Of a stretch of 46,853 nt of DNA, positions 1 through 9,520 are shown piece after piece. The notes under the pieces are model-generated. The model searched no databases. It saw only the letters and a list, made by a program, of their open reading frames with translations, and was not told the DNA's origin. Positions within the stretch are counted from its first letter, which is position 1, and the number at the start of each line of letters is the position of its first letter. The position numbers were made by a program, and so were the translations under genes. The DNA comes from Thiogranum sp. (GTDB lineage Bacteria > Pseudomonadota > Gammaproteobacteria > DSM-19610): positions 1 to 46,853 of the forward strand of contig JASBST010000105.1 of assembly GCA_030148775.1 (NCBI GenBank). The letters are read 5' to 3'.

Positions 1-37
1 CGTCGGCACCTGAATTCAGGTGCCGACGATCTTTTTT
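1..37 (+). terminator. Rho-independent terminator of an upstream gene
   Basis: Bases 1-28 form a perfect palindrome that folds into a 12-bp GC-rich stem with an AATT loop. A run of six T follows at 32-37. This is the classic intrinsic terminator layout for a plus-strand gene lying left of the window. Confidence 0.75.
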
Positions 38-119
38 CCGACATACGGTCATGCGCCTTGTGGTATGCGTCTGGCGATGTAATGACGCACCCTTGCTTTT
101 GTTATTGGGGGGAATATGT

Positions 120-951
120 ATGAACAATAAGATCGTTGTGTTCGCACTTTCACTGGCAGGGCTGGTATTGCCTGTCAAGCTTATTGCCGCGGACGTAGGT
201 ACCGCCATGATTGTGAACGGCGAGGCGGTCAGCCGGGCCAGCCTTGAGCTGCTTCTTTCCTCGCGCGAAGAGCGTGGAGCGGCCGTGGACGACGAACTGC
301 GCAAGCGCATGGAACAGGAACTGCTGACCCGCATGGTGCTTTCGCAGCAGGCGAAAAAGAGAAATCTGGAAACCAGTACAATATGTACGCGCCCAACAGG
401 AATTGAACGAGCTGACGGTATTGAGCCAGGCGTACCTGCGAGACTATGCCGACAAGCTAAAGATTACCGAAAGCGATATCGAGACGGCCTATCGGGACTA
501 TCTGCGCGACTACGACGCGAAGGAATACCACGTTCGGCAGATACTGCTCAAAGACGAAGCTGAAGCCAGGAATATGATCGCCGAGCTGGAGCGTGGCGCG
601 GACTTCGCCGAACTGGCCAAAGCCCATTCGATCGATCCGGGCGCAGCGCAGACAGGCGGCGACATAGGTTGGTTTCGTCCGGACGTGTTTATCGATAAAC
701 GCCTTTCGGCCGCGGTTGAGCAGTTGACGGCCGGAGAATACAGTCGTCAGCCCGTCAGGACACGCTTTGGCTGGCATGTGATAAAGATCGAAGAGGGGCC
801 CCGTGATGTAAAATTTCCGCGTTATTCGGAGTTGAGTGACGAGTGGAAGAAGAAGATGCGGGAACGGGCGCTGATGAAAAAAGTCAGCGCGCACGTGGAG
901 TCATTGATCGATACGGCAAAAGTCCGCGTCCTGGATGACAGCAAAGGATAA
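120..951 (+). pseudogene. Parvulin-type periplasmic peptidyl-prolyl isomerase, broken by a one-base frameshift
   Basis: Members of this PpiC/SurA-like family catalyse cis-trans isomerisation of prolyl bonds and help fold envelope proteins. The start at 120 gives a Sec signal peptide ending near LIAA-D, followed by a helical SurA-N-like segment. The frame is lost near 370-372. Removing one A from the AAA there joins the segment ending in NLE to PVQYVRAQQEL, as homologues read. The second frame carries a complete rotamase domain (about residues 135-235) with the conserved AKAHSIDP, GGDIGWF and FGWHVIKI motifs, then a C-terminal helix. Corrected length is 276 aa, normal for the family. As it stands, translation stops at 563. 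An assembly error or a real recent lesion are equally possible. The ankyrin lipoprotein gene follows after 33 bases, probably in the same operon. Confidence 0.85.
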
Positions 952-984
952 CCAATAAAGGGTTACGCTATGCGAGGGGATATC

Positions 985-1614
985 ATGACAAATAAAAAGT
1001 TGTTTCAAGCATGTCTAGCGCTGATGTTTTCCATACTGTTTCTTGCCGGATGCGGTTCACTGCCCGGGAAATCCGGATCGCCGGATTCAGTCCGGCATAA
1101 GGCGGCTGCGAGTGAAGCGCAAGGAAGCAAAATGCTCAAGGCGGCCTGGAACGGCCGCTTGATGGAAATTCTGCTGTTGCTCGACCAGGGTATGGACCCC
1201 AATGTGCAGGATCAGCACGGCGTCACCGCGCTGAGTCTGGCTGCGCAAAACAACCATCTGCAAGTCGCTGAAGAACTGCTGCGACGCGGCGCCGACCCGA
1301 ATCTGCGGGATGACAAAGCCGGTTGGTTTCCGTTGATGTGGGCCTCCTATAACGGCTTCGACAAAATGCTGGATCTGTTGCTGGCCCATGGCGCGGACGT
1401 CAATCTGAAGAACCACTATGGCGAAACCGCCCTGATTCACGCCGCCTTCGAGGGGCGTGACGACACGGTGCGCCTGTTGCTTGGCCACGGGGCGGATACA
1501 TCGGCCAGGAACGACAAAGGCTTCACGGCGTTGAGCGCGGCCAGCAACAAAGGTTATTTTCGAATCGTCAAGATGCTTGAGCAGGCGGGGGCAAAACCCG
1601 ATGACGACGCCTAG
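985..1614 (+). CDS. Ankyrin-repeat lipoprotein
   Basis: This 209-aa protein has a type II signal peptide with lipobox LAGC (Cys23), so it is predicted to be lipid-anchored in the envelope. From about residue 50 it consists of four to five ankyrin repeats, recognisable by LLxxGADPN-type turns and TALxxAA motifs. Ankyrin repeats bind proteins; the partner is not visible here. The start at 985 is preferred over an in-frame ATG at 970 because GAGGGG (974-979) sits at the right distance before it. It follows the isomerase gene closely, so co-transcription is likely. No enzymatic motif was seen. Confidence 0.85.
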   Translation: MTNKKLFQACLALMFSILFLAGCGSLPGKSGSPDSVRHKAAASEAQGSKMLKAAWNGRLMEILLLLDQGMDPNVQDQHGVTALSLAAQNNHLQVAEELLRRGADPNLRDDKAGWFPLMWASYNGFDKMLDLLLAHGADVNLKNHYGETALIHAAFEGRDDTVRLLLGHGADTSARNDKGFTALSAASNKGYFRIVKMLEQAGAKPDDDA

Positions 1615-1639
1615 CCGCGGACGCTGGTAGGCCAGCTTG

Positions 1640-2074
1640 CTATCGGGCCGTCGACTCAGGGTTGCTCTCAGGTGCTTTGGGGCCGGGTCTGAATCTGGCG
1701 AGGTGGAGCCGTTTGTCGTCCGTTTCCACCATCAGTATAACCAGGGTGTCCGGTCTGAGCTTGACGCTGGGGAAGCGACCCCGGAGCGTCTTCAGGCCGG
1801 CATCGGCTTTGAGCCGTATGCGTTGCTTGACCTGACCGCTGAGCAGTATCGCTTCGGCCTGAAGAGTTTTAGGGCTTACCGGTGTTCCTGCGTGGTCGGT
1901 CACATAGACGGTCATGCTTTCCTCACCCATCAGCAGTTCCAGGTGGAACGGCCCCGCCATGCGCATCTGTCCGCCGTTCGGCGTTGGATGCGTATCGAAA
2001 TAGGCGTCGTCGTGTGCGTGTAGGGCCTGGCTCACTAACAGCGTGCCGATATAAAGCAGAGTCCGGTAGTTCAC
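1640..2074 (-). CDS. Small periplasmic protein of the RND efflux operon
   Basis: This 144-aa protein starts with a Sec signal peptide ending at LHA-H, followed by a His/Asp-rich stretch (HDDAYFDTHP) and a predicted beta-rich domain (about residues 40-125). It has no named family that I recognise. Its central domain resembles in pattern the extra N-terminal domain of the adaptor at 5223-6914: a short strand, a D-x-A/G turn and a long charged strand pair. The two may share a fold. It is the last gene of the efflux operon, 33 bases after the pump. A role in periplasmic metal binding or pump modulation is inference from position and the His-rich N-terminus. It ends convergently with the ankyrin gene. 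Confidence 0.6.
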   Translation of the reverse strand: MNYRTLLYIGTLLVSQALHAHDDAYFDTHPTPNGGQMRMAGPFHLELLMGEESMTVYVTDHAGTPVSPKTLQAEAILLSGQVKQRIRLKADAGLKTLRGRFPSVKLRPDTLVILMVETDDKRLHLARFRPGPKAPESNPESTAR

Positions 2075-2107
2075 TGCGTCGTTCCCTCGTAGTGGCGATG
2101 CGGCGGT

Positions 2108-5100
2108 TTAGAATAGCCCATTTTCCCTTCTCCCGCGTAAATGTTCCAGCGGCCGTTTCCCCCAGCGATAGAACAGAATCGGCGTGAACAGCATGTCGAG
2201 TAACGTCGATCCGATAAGGCCACCGCAGATGACGACCGCAACGGGATGCAGGATTTCCTTTCCGGGCGCGGCGCCGTCGAACAGTAGCGGGATGAGCGCC
2301 AATATGGATACCAACGCCGTCATGAAGACCGGCGCCAGGCGTTCGAGGGAACCGCGAATGACGAGTTCGCGGCCGAAAGGCACGTCTTCCGAGATAAACA
2401 GGTTGATGTAGTGGCTGACTTTGAGAATGCCGTTGCGAGTGCTGATACCGATAAGGGTTACAAACCCTACCAGACTGGCCATCGACAACGGATTGCCGCT
2501 CAGCCACAGTGCTATCAGGCCGCCGCTGAGCGCAAAGGGCAGATTGATCATGATGATCGCGCTCAGCGTGAACGAGCGGTAACGATTGTACAGTACGGCA
2601 AGAATCAGCAAGACCGAGATAATCGACAGGCCGAGTATGCGCTGGCGTGACGACTCCTGCGATTTGACGCGGCCCTCGAGTTCGACGCTGTAGCCGGGAG
2701 GCAGGTCGAGCTCGGCGGCCTGGCGTCGAATCTGCCGCAGCACACTGTGGTGATCGTCGCCGACCAGATTGGCATATACCAGTGACCGCCGCCGCCCGTT
2801 TTCGTGCGTGATCCGGTTAGGCTGCAAAACGGAGTCGATTCGCGCCACCTGTTGCAGCGGAACCGGACCGCGCTCGCTGGCGATCAGTAGTCGGCCGAGA
2901 TCGTCGCGGCGTCGCTGCGCTTCGCTGAGGCGGAAGACCAGGTCATGGCGTCTGCCGCCGTCCAGCACTTGCGCTAGCACGGCACCGCCAGTGAGCGTTG
3001 ACAGGGCGGTGTTGAGCTCGGCGGGACGAATGCCTAAACGCACGCCGGCGTCGGCGTCGGGGGTGATGTGTATTTCCGCTACCAGGGTTTCCTGCTCGAG
3101 CTGCAAATCGGTCAAGGCGGGATTGGATGCCAGTTTTTCCCGCAGGTCGTTTGCCACCGCCTGTGTCGTGGACAGATCGGGTCCGTATATTTTTGCCGCC
3201 ATGTCGGCGCGCACCGCGGCCAGCAGATGGTCCAGCCGATGCGAAATGGGTTGACCGATGTTCAAACGAACCGGCAGCATGGACAGGCGCTCGTGAATCC
3301 TGCGTCGCAGAGCCGCGAAATCGGTGACCCCGGGTTCAAGAATGACGTCAAGTTCGCTGTAGTTGACGCCCTCGGCGTGTTCGTCCAGTTCGGCGCGCCC
3401 GGTGCGACGGCCGACCCGGCTGACCTCGGGTAGTTCCAGCAGCGCCTTCTCGGCGAGCGTGCCAATATGGTTCGAGGTCTGCAGCGAAGTCCCGGGGCGG
3501 GCTATCAGATTGACCGTCAGAGATCCTTCGTTAAAAGGTGGCAGAAAGGTTGCCGGTAGTTGCAACAGGGCCAGACTGGCGGCGAGCAGCGACAGCCCCA
3601 TCGTCGCGGTTACCGGTGTGGGGTGAGAGAGTGTCCGGTCGAGCAGCCGGCGCGCCCAGGACTTCAACCCGGATAGCACAGGGGTGTCGTCGGTGCGGTA
3701 CACTCGGCGCCGACCGAGAAAGTAGTAGCACAGGACGGGGGTGAGCGTCAGTGAGACCAGCAGGCTGGCGGCGATGGAGGTGATATAGGCGATACCGAGC
3801 GAGCCGAACAGACGGCCTTCGATTCCGTCCAGGGCAAACAGCGGGATGAAAACTATAATGATAATAAGCGTCGCGTTGTAGATTGCCGTGCGCACTTCCA
3901 GGGTCGCGTCCAGGATGGTGCGCATGATCATGGTTGGGTCTGGCGGGCGTTTCTGCCTCAATCTGCGGCTGACATTTTCCACGCCGACTATCGCGTCATC
4001 GACCAGCTCGCCGACGGCGATTGCAATGCCGCCGAGGGTCATGGTGTTGATGGTGAAACCGAAGTGGCGGAATATGATCGCCGTTGTCAGCACCGACAGG
4101 GGAATCGCCAGCAGGCTGATCAGCGTGGCGCGGCTATCCATCAGGAAGAGAAATAACACCACCAGCACGATGAGGCTGGCGTGGATCAGCGCCTCGGTCA
4201 GATTGTCCGTCGCGCGCTCGATGAAATCGGCTTGTCTGAAGACGACGTCTATGTCGGCTGGAAAGGCGCCGCCGTGGCGCATACTCTGAATCTGCGTTTC
4301 TATCAGGGAGGTCAGCGCCAGTGTGTCAGTCGCCGGTTGCTTTTGCACGGAAAGAATGACTGCCGGGCGTGCGTTCAGGCTGGCGTCACCGCGTTTGACT
4401 TTGGCGCCGAAGTCCACCGTGGCCAGTTGCTCCAGCCGGAGAATCCCGCTGTCGCGAATATCGACCGGCAGATTGCGAAAATCGGCCAGGCGCGTGGTCT
4501 GGCCTATATGGCGCAGCGGACGGTCAGCGCCATAGTCGCGCAAGTAGCCGCCGCTGTGGTTGCGGCCGAAATCCGTCAGCGCGCTTTGCAGGCGATCGAG
4601 CGGTATGCCCAGGTACTGTAGCCGCGACACTTTCGGATGGACCTGATATTGGCGGACGTTGCCGCCGATCACGGTCACCTGGGAGACGCCGGGCAGCGCC
4701 AGCAGGCGGGGACGGAGATCCCAGTCGGCGAGGTCGCGAAGCGCCATCGCATCAAGCCTTTCATCCGGGCTGTGCAGGGCCAGCAACATAACCTCGCCCA
4801 TAATCGAGCTGATCGCTCCCAATTGAGGAGAGAAATTATCCGGCAGGCTTGGGCGAAGTAGCGCCAGGCGTTCGTTCACAAGCTGCCGGCTGCGATATAT
4901 GTCCGCTTGCCAATCGAAGCGTATTTCAACGGTCGACAGGCCGGGCGCGGAAATCGAGCGTATGTGCGAGACCTGGGACAGGCCGGACATCGCCCTCTCG
5001 ATCGGAAAACTGAGTTGCTGTTCCACTTCGCCCGGTGCCATTCCCGCAGCTTCGGTCATTATGGTGACGGTAGGCTTGTTCAGATCCGGCAAGACGTCTA

Positions 5101-5206
5101 TGGGAAGCTCTCTTGCGCTGTGCAACCCCAGCATCATCAGCAGCAAGGCGATTCCCACAACCAACAGCCGTTGGCGCAAGGCGAATCTGATCAGCGTCTT
5201 AATCAT
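2108..5206 (-). CDS. HME-type RND efflux pump, CzcA/CusA-like inner-membrane subunit
   Basis: This 1032-aa protein is the proton-driven inner-membrane pump of a tripartite efflux complex. The family layout is complete: TM1 at the N-terminus (ALRQRLLVVGIALLL), two large periplasmic loops, and two sets of transmembrane helices. TM4 carries GELVDDAIVGVEN, whose acidic pair (D403, D404) corresponds to the proton-relay positions of HME-RND pumps. Length is typical. The start at 5206 is chosen because it begins directly with the conserved MIKTLIRFAL segment; the frame upstream overlaps the adaptor gene. The start lies 16 bases after the adaptor stop. The transported ion cannot be assigned from these motifs. 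No outer-membrane channel gene is in the window, so the complex must borrow a TolC-like protein. Confidence 0.92.
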   Translation of the reverse strand: MIKTLIRFALRQRLLVVGIALLLMMLGLHSARELPIDVLPDLNKPTVTIMTEAAGMAPGEVEQQLSFPIERAMSGLSQVSHIRSISAPGLSTVEIRFDWQADIYRSRQLVNERLALLRPSLPDNFSPQLGAISSIMGEVMLLALHSPDERLDAMALRDLADWDLRPRLLALPGVSQVTVIGGNVRQYQVHPKVSRLQYLGIPLDRLQSALTDFGRNHSGGYLRDYGADRPLRHIGQTTRLADFRNLPVDIRDSGILRLEQLATVDFGAKVKRGDASLNARPAVILSVQKQPATDTLALTSLIETQIQSMRHGGAFPADIDVVFRQADFIERATDNLTEALIHASLIVLVVLFLFLMDSRATLISLLAIPLSVLTTAIIFRHFGFTINTMTLGGIAIAVGELVDDAIVGVENVSRRLRQKRPPDPTMIMRTILDATLEVRTAIYNATLIIIIVFIPLFALDGIEGRLFGSLGIAYITSIAASLLVSLTLTPVLCYYFLGRRRVYRTDDTPVLSGLKSWARRLLDRTLSHPTPVTATMGLSLLAASLALLQLPATFLPPFNEGSLTVNLIARPGTSLQTSNHIGTLAEKALLELPEVSRVGRRTGRAELDEHAEGVNYSELDVILEPGVTDFAALRRRIHERLSMLPVRLNIGQPISHRLDHLLAAVRADMAAKIYGPDLSTTQAVANDLREKLASNPALTDLQLEQETLVAEIHITPDADAGVRLGIRPAELNTALSTLTGGAVLAQVLDGGRRHDLVFRLSEAQRRRDDLGRLLIASERGPVPLQQVARIDSVLQPNRITHENGRRRSLVYANLVGDDHHSVLRQIRRQAAELDLPPGYSVELEGRVKSQESSRQRILGLSIISVLLILAVLYNRYRSFTLSAIIMINLPFALSGGLIALWLSGNPLSMASLVGFVTLIGISTRNGILKVSHYINLFISEDVPFGRELVIRGSLERLAPVFMTALVSILALIPLLFDGAAPGKEILHPVAVVICGGLIGSTLLDMLFTPILFYRWGKRPLEHLRGRRENGLF

Positions 5207-5222
5207 GCCGCCGTCGCCCCGA

Positions 5223-6914
5223 TCAATGCGCGGCGCTGAGCAGAGCCGCTCCCCGGGTGACCGCGGGTTCGCGGCCGCTCCAGTCGCCGGCGATGAAACG
5301 CTCTTGCCGGACCGGGCGGGAGACGGCGTCCACAACCTTCGGTGCGAAACGTTCCGGGCCGATGTGTGTCCAGACCACGGTGTCTCCGCGCGCGGTCAGC
5401 GAGAGCGCTTGCGCGGAGATGGCGACGCCTGTGAGCGATTCGCCGTGGAACAGATTCACTTCCACCATCTCGCCCGGAGCGAAGCTCGCCGGATCGGCGA
5501 TGCCGAATAAATAAGCCTGTCCCAGGCCCTGCCGGTTTCCCGGTGTACCGATGAATTCCAGCGGTACACTCTCATCGTCGGCGGTACGAATGTGAGCCGT
5601 CGGTGAGTCAGCCTGTCGCAGATCGTCATAGGCGATGACCTCCACCCACAGGTGTCGCGGATCGAATATCTCGAATAACGGTTCACCCTGGCTTACTGTC
5701 TGCCCGGCGGTTATATGCATGCCGCTAAGCCGGCCGGCGACCGGCGCCCGAATCTCCACGCTGGCGTCGAACAGCTTGCGCAGCGCCTTGCGTTTTTTTT
5801 GCAGCCCGACCAATTCGGCGCGACGGATGTCCAGCAGAATGCTGTTGTCCTGCTGCATGACTGTCTGCGACTCCAGACGCTTCAGCTGTTTCCCGGTGAG
5901 GTAGATATCGCGCTCAATAAATGCCAGTTCCGCTTCTTTGCTGGCGCGCTCCGCGGGCGCGATGGCCGGCGTCAAGTGCGCCAGTACTTGAGCTTTGGCG
6001 ATGGTTGCCCCGGGTTTGGGGAAACCTCCGGGCGGGGGCGAGACCACGCCGCTGAGCGCGGCCTTGAGGTTGGCGCTGGTGGACGGATCGGCGAGTACTT
6101 TACCCGGAAGAAGCAGGGAACCGCGCTGCCGGGTCGGCACCGGCAGCATCGTTCTGATACCCAACTTGCGCTGCGTCGGCTTGGGTACGAACAGGCTGCC
6201 GTCGGACAGACGCGTAATCTGCAACTGCAGCGGACCTGTTGCCATCGGTTCGATGTCGCGCTGCGGTCCCGGCTTCAGAAAGCCGGTTTCCGAACCCATG
6301 ACAACGCCGATCGCGATTCCCGTGGCGACTACCAGATCAAATGACAGGCGCAGCATTCTTCGTCCGGGCAACCCGCTGCGAATCAGCCATAGAACAAGGC
6401 CGACCACCAGCGTTATCACCAATACAGCCACCCATTCACGAATTGTCCTGGATGCGGTTACCTCCTCTATCCCGGTCGCGCTCGGCAATTGAAAGGTGGC
6501 GGCGAGCAAATCCTGTCGACTGTCGCCGAGTAGTGTCAGGATCAGATGGTGTGTCCGTCCCGCTGTCAGAGTGGCGGCCGGGATGCGATAACGGCCTTTG
6601 TCGACGCGCTCGGCGTCGAACGGGCTTCCATCCACTTCAACCTGTACCAGGGTGTAATCCAGCGGTGCGTTCGTCAGCGCGTCGTCGATGAACAGTTCGA
6701 GGGCGCCGTTGTTCAGAATACCGACCACCTCGCTGGTCTCGCTGCGGACGCTGAATCTCGGTTCACTGACCCGATGAATCTGAGCAGCGGCCGAGTCGCC
6801 ACCGTGATCCACCCCATTGTGGGCGGAGGCGCTGCAACCGAGCAGAAGCAACGCCGTCACCGCGAGCGCCATCAGCGTGCGCCCCAGGCAGCGCCCCGCA
6901 TTTTCGCGTGACAT
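5223..6914 (-). CDS. RND efflux periplasmic adaptor (CzcB/CusB-like) with an extra N-terminal domain and two internal TM segments
   Basis: This 563-aa protein is longer than usual adaptors (about 400 aa). The N-terminus has a signal with a possible lipobox LLGC (Cys27). A beta-rich Ig/FixH-like domain follows (about residues 50-135), then two hydrophobic helices (about 161-179 and 191-206). From about 220 onward it is a standard membrane-fusion protein: barrel-sandwich halves around a helical hairpin (LAFIERDIYLTGKQL to ELVGLQKKRKALRK), with motifs APVAGRLSGMHITAGQTV and LWVEVIAYDDL. It would link the pump at 2108-5206 to an outer-membrane channel. The start at 6914 is preferred over 6944 because it gives a compact signal peptide. 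Confidence 0.85.
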   Translation of the reverse strand: MSRENAGRCLGRTLMALAVTALLLLGCSASAHNGVDHGGDSAAAQIHRVSEPRFSVRSETSEVVGILNNGALELFIDDALTNAPLDYTLVQVEVDGSPFDAERVDKGRYRIPAATLTAGRTHHLILTLLGDSRQDLLAATFQLPSATGIEEVTASRTIREWVAVLVITLVVGLVLWLIRSGLPGRRMLRLSFDLVVATGIAIGVVMGSETGFLKPGPQRDIEPMATGPLQLQITRLSDGSLFVPKPTQRKLGIRTMLPVPTRQRGSLLLPGKVLADPSTSANLKAALSGVVSPPPGGFPKPGATIAKAQVLAHLTPAIAPAERASKEAELAFIERDIYLTGKQLKRLESQTVMQQDNSILLDIRRAELVGLQKKRKALRKLFDASVEIRAPVAGRLSGMHITAGQTVSQGEPLFEIFDPRHLWVEVIAYDDLRQADSPTAHIRTADDESVPLEFIGTPGNRQGLGQAYLFGIADPASFAPGEMVEVNLFHGESLTGVAISAQALSLTARGDTVVWTHIGPERFAPKVVDAVSRPVRQERFIAGDWSGREPAVTRGAALLSAAH

Positions 6915-6942
6915 GGGTGTTAAGCCTGCTTCGACTATTATC

Positions 6943-6948
6943 ATTATA
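6943..6948 (-). promoter_or_regulatory. Candidate -10 element for the RND operon
   Basis: The minus strand reads TATAAT here, 28 bases before the adaptor start. No good -35 is visible at 16-18 bases spacing, so activator-dependent expression, common for metal efflux operons, would be needed. The remaining gap to 7108 shows nothing else that I recognise. Confidence 0.25.
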
Positions 6949-7108
6949 TATGGCCAAGGCTTTTACAGCCCCATCTTTACCCAGTTGGAGCCGCTTAGGC
7001 ATCGGTGAAAAACTGTATCTGATGTGGGAGCGGGGGGTGATTCCGAAGGGTTGAAGGCTCTAGTCGACTGTAAGTGGAAGACCGACGTTCCGGGGTGAAA
7101 ATCCGGAC

Positions 7109-8308
7109 CTATTCACCGCGCAAAGCCTCGACTGGATCCAGCGCCGCCGCCCGCCGCGCCGGTAACACGCCGGCTGCCAGTCCGATGAGTAGCGCGACCG
7201 CGACGGCCAGCACGACAAACAGCCAGGGCGTATGTACCGGCAGGGCGGGCAATAGCAGGTGCAGGACCTGGGCGACGCTTACACCGACCAGCAGACCGGC
7301 GACCCCGCCCACCGCGGCGAGCACCAGCGCTTCGCCCAGAAACAGGCCGAGCACCTGGCCACGGCGTGCGCCCAGCGCGCGCAACAGGCCAATTTCCGCC
7401 GTTCGTTCGTTGACGGAGATGGTCATGATGGTACCGATGCCGATCGCGCCAACCAGTAGCGAAATGCCGCCTATGGCGGCGACGGCGAACGTCAATATAT
7501 TGAGTATCGACCCCAGCACATCGAGCATCTGCTCCTGGGTGGTTATGGTGAAGTCCTCCCGGCCGTGGCGCGCCAGCAATAACTTTCGAATGCCCTTGAC
7601 CACAGTTTCGGATTTGACTTCCGGGGCGTACAGCAGATCGATCTCGAACAGCGATTCGCGGTTGAACAATTCAAGCGCGCGTGCCGCCGGGATGTATACC
7701 GTGTCGTCCAGATCGAAACCGAGCACGGTGCCTTTTTCCTCCATCACGCCGATGATTCGATAGCGGCTGCCGCCGATCCCCAGGCGCTGTCCGAGGGGGT
7801 TGTCGTTAGCGAACAGTTCGTGGCGCAGTTTGCTGCCGAGCACGGCAAAGGCGCGTGGTGCGCTCGGGTCGTCGGCCGGCAGGAACCGGCCTGATTTTAC
7901 CGCCATGCTAAAGGCCGCCGGCATTTGCGTACCGACGCCGTAGACGGTTGTTCGGCGCCTGCGATTGCCTGCCTCCACTTCGGCATTCCCCTGTACCAGA
8001 GGCACGACGGCTTCGGCGAAGGGCAGACGCTGCAACGCCTGCGCGTCCTCGAGCGTGAGGGGGCGCACGGTGCCGAACACCCCCGTGGAAGCGCCGTGGG
8101 TGCTGGTTTTGCCGGGATTGATACCGACGATGGTGGTGCCGAACTGGGTGAACTCGGCGAGCACGAACTGGTGGATGCCTTCGCCGATGGAAGTCAATAG
8201 TATCACCGCCGCGATACCCACGGTGATGCCCAAGGTAGTGAGAAAGCTGCGCAACCGGTGCGCGCTCAGGGCGCGACCGGTCAGGCGGAGAAAATCTCGG
8301 CTGAACAT
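7109..8308 (-). CDS. ABC transporter permease, MacB/FtsX family (second permease)
   Basis: This 399-aa protein has the four-helix FtsX/MacB permease layout. An N-terminal TM helix (residues about 20-42, with TLGITVGIAAVILLTSIGEG) is followed by a large periplasmic MacB_PCD domain (45-265). Three C-terminal helices contain ISVNERTAEIGLLRALGARR, the coupling segment that contacts the ATPase. It ends in the usual LPARRAAALDPVEALR signature. It is the last gene of a four-gene operon (adaptor, ATPase, permease, permease) and lies 3 bases after its paralogue. The two permeases probably form a heterodimer that exports a substrate or works as a mechanotransmission complex; the substrate is not evident. 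Confidence 0.9.
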   Translation of the reverse strand: MFSRDFLRLTGRALSAHRLRSFLTTLGITVGIAAVILLTSIGEGIHQFVLAEFTQFGTTIVGINPGKTSTHGASTGVFGTVRPLTLEDAQALQRLPFAEAVVPLVQGNAEVEAGNRRRRTTVYGVGTQMPAAFSMAVKSGRFLPADDPSAPRAFAVLGSKLRHELFANDNPLGQRLGIGGSRYRIIGVMEEKGTVLGFDLDDTVYIPAARALELFNRESLFEIDLLYAPEVKSETVVKGIRKLLLARHGREDFTITTQEQMLDVLGSILNILTFAVAAIGGISLLVGAIGIGTIMTISVNERTAEIGLLRALGARRGQVLGLFLGEALVLAAVGGVAGLLVGVSVAQVLHLLLPALPVHTPWLFVVLAVAVALLIGLAAGVLPARRAAALDPVEALRGE

Positions 8309-8311
8309 GAT

Positions 8312-9520
8312 TTAGCGGCGCGACAAGGCCAGCACCGGGTCGAGTCTTGCCGCGCGCCGCGCCGGCAGCAGACTGAACAGTACACCGGTCGTCAGCGCCA
8401 CCAGCACCGCCGTGACTACGGCCCAGACAGGTGCCTGGGCGGGCAATACCGGAAAGGCCTGTCGTATTCCGGCGCTGGTGGCCTGGCCCAATAACAGGCC
8501 GAGTGTCGCGCCCAGCAGCGACAGCAGAAAGGCTTCGGCGATGATCAAGGTGACAATTTGCCGCGGCGCGGCCCCCAGCGCCTTGAGCAGGCCGATCTCG
8601 GCGGTACGCTGCGAGACCGCCACCAACATGACATTCATGATAAGAATGCCGGCGACCATGAGACTGATGGCGGCGATGCCGCCGACGGCGTAAGTCAGTG
8701 CCGAGAAAATCCGGTCGAAGGTGGCCAGCACCGCGTCCTGAGTGACGACGGTGACGTCCTTTTCTCCCTGGTGCCGGGCTTTCAGCGTGTCGACAATGAA
8801 GCGCTTCACCGGTTGAATGGCGTCGCGACTCCTGGCTTCGACCAGAATGCGAAACAGCGACGGGGTGTTGAACAACTGTTGCGCCGAGGCGACCGGTATC
8901 ATGACCGTTTCCTGCACGTCAACGCCAATGGAACGTCCCTCGGAGGCCATCACGCCGATCACGCGAAAGCGCCGGTCGCCAATACGCAGCCATTGGCCGA
9001 GAGCGCGCCTGGCGCCGAACAGCTTGCTGCGGATGCGCCCGCCGATCACGCACACCGGTGTGGCCAGATCCAGATCGGTGGCTGGCAGAAAATCGCCCTG
9101 CGCCAGCTCCCAATGCCGTATGGCCAACATCTCATGGGTGGTCCCGATCACGGTCACTTCACGTTGTCGATTGCGCCAACTGATATCGGCCGCGCCGACA
9201 TTGAGCGGCGCGATCCGCCGTACGCTGTAGCTGCGGGTCAGCGCGAGTGCATCGTCGAGGGTCAGATCGCGCGGTGTCTCGCCCATCATGGTGGTGGGAT
9301 TGAAGCCGGCGGTTTCCGAGCGACCGGGAAAGACTATCAGCAGATTGGTGCCGAGAGAGGAGAATTCGTCGGTGACGTAACGGCGCGCGCCTTCTCCCAG
9401 CGACGTGAGTACGATCACCGCGGCCACCCCGATAGCCGTGGCTATCAGCATCAGCAGCGTGCGTGTGGGATAGCCGCGCAGCGCCGTCCAGGCGAATCGC
9501 GAAATGTCGCTACCGGTCAC
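8312..9520 (-). CDS. ABC transporter permease, MacB/FtsX family (first permease)
   Basis: This 402-aa paralogue of the neighbouring permease has the same architecture: TM1 with AIGVAAVIVLTSLGEGARR, a periplasmic domain, three C-terminal helices, the coupling motif AVSQRTAEIGLLKALGA and a terminal LLPARRAARLDPV. The GTG start at 9520 is chosen because it overlaps the ATPase stop in a GTGA tetranucleotide, a typical coupling arrangement. The longer reading to 9562 would run inside the ATPase gene. It is predicted to pair with the permease at 7109-8308. Confidence 0.9.
   Translation of the reverse strand: MTGSDISRFAWTALRGYPTRTLLMLIATAIGVAAVIVLTSLGEGARRYVTDEFSSLGTNLLIVFPGRSETAGFNPTTMMGETPRDLTLDDALALTRSYSVRRIAPLNVGAADISWRNRQREVTVIGTTHEMLAIRHWELAQGDFLPATDLDLATPVCVIGGRIRSKLFGARRALGQWLRIGDRRFRVIGVMASEGRSIGVDVQETVMIPVASAQQLFNTPSLFRILVEARSRDAIQPVKRFIVDTLKARHQGEKDVTVVTQDAVLATFDRIFSALTYAVGGIAAISLMVAGILIMNVMLVAVSQRTAEIGLLKALGAAPRQIVTLIIAEAFLLSLLGATLGLLLGQATSAGIRQAFPVLPAQAPVWAVVTAVLVALTTGVLFSLLPARRAARLDPVLALSRR

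Noticed and set aside
365..375. Programmed frameshift in the isomerase gene
   Set aside because: There is no slippery heptamer; a three-A run without a stimulatory structure does not suggest programmed shifting.
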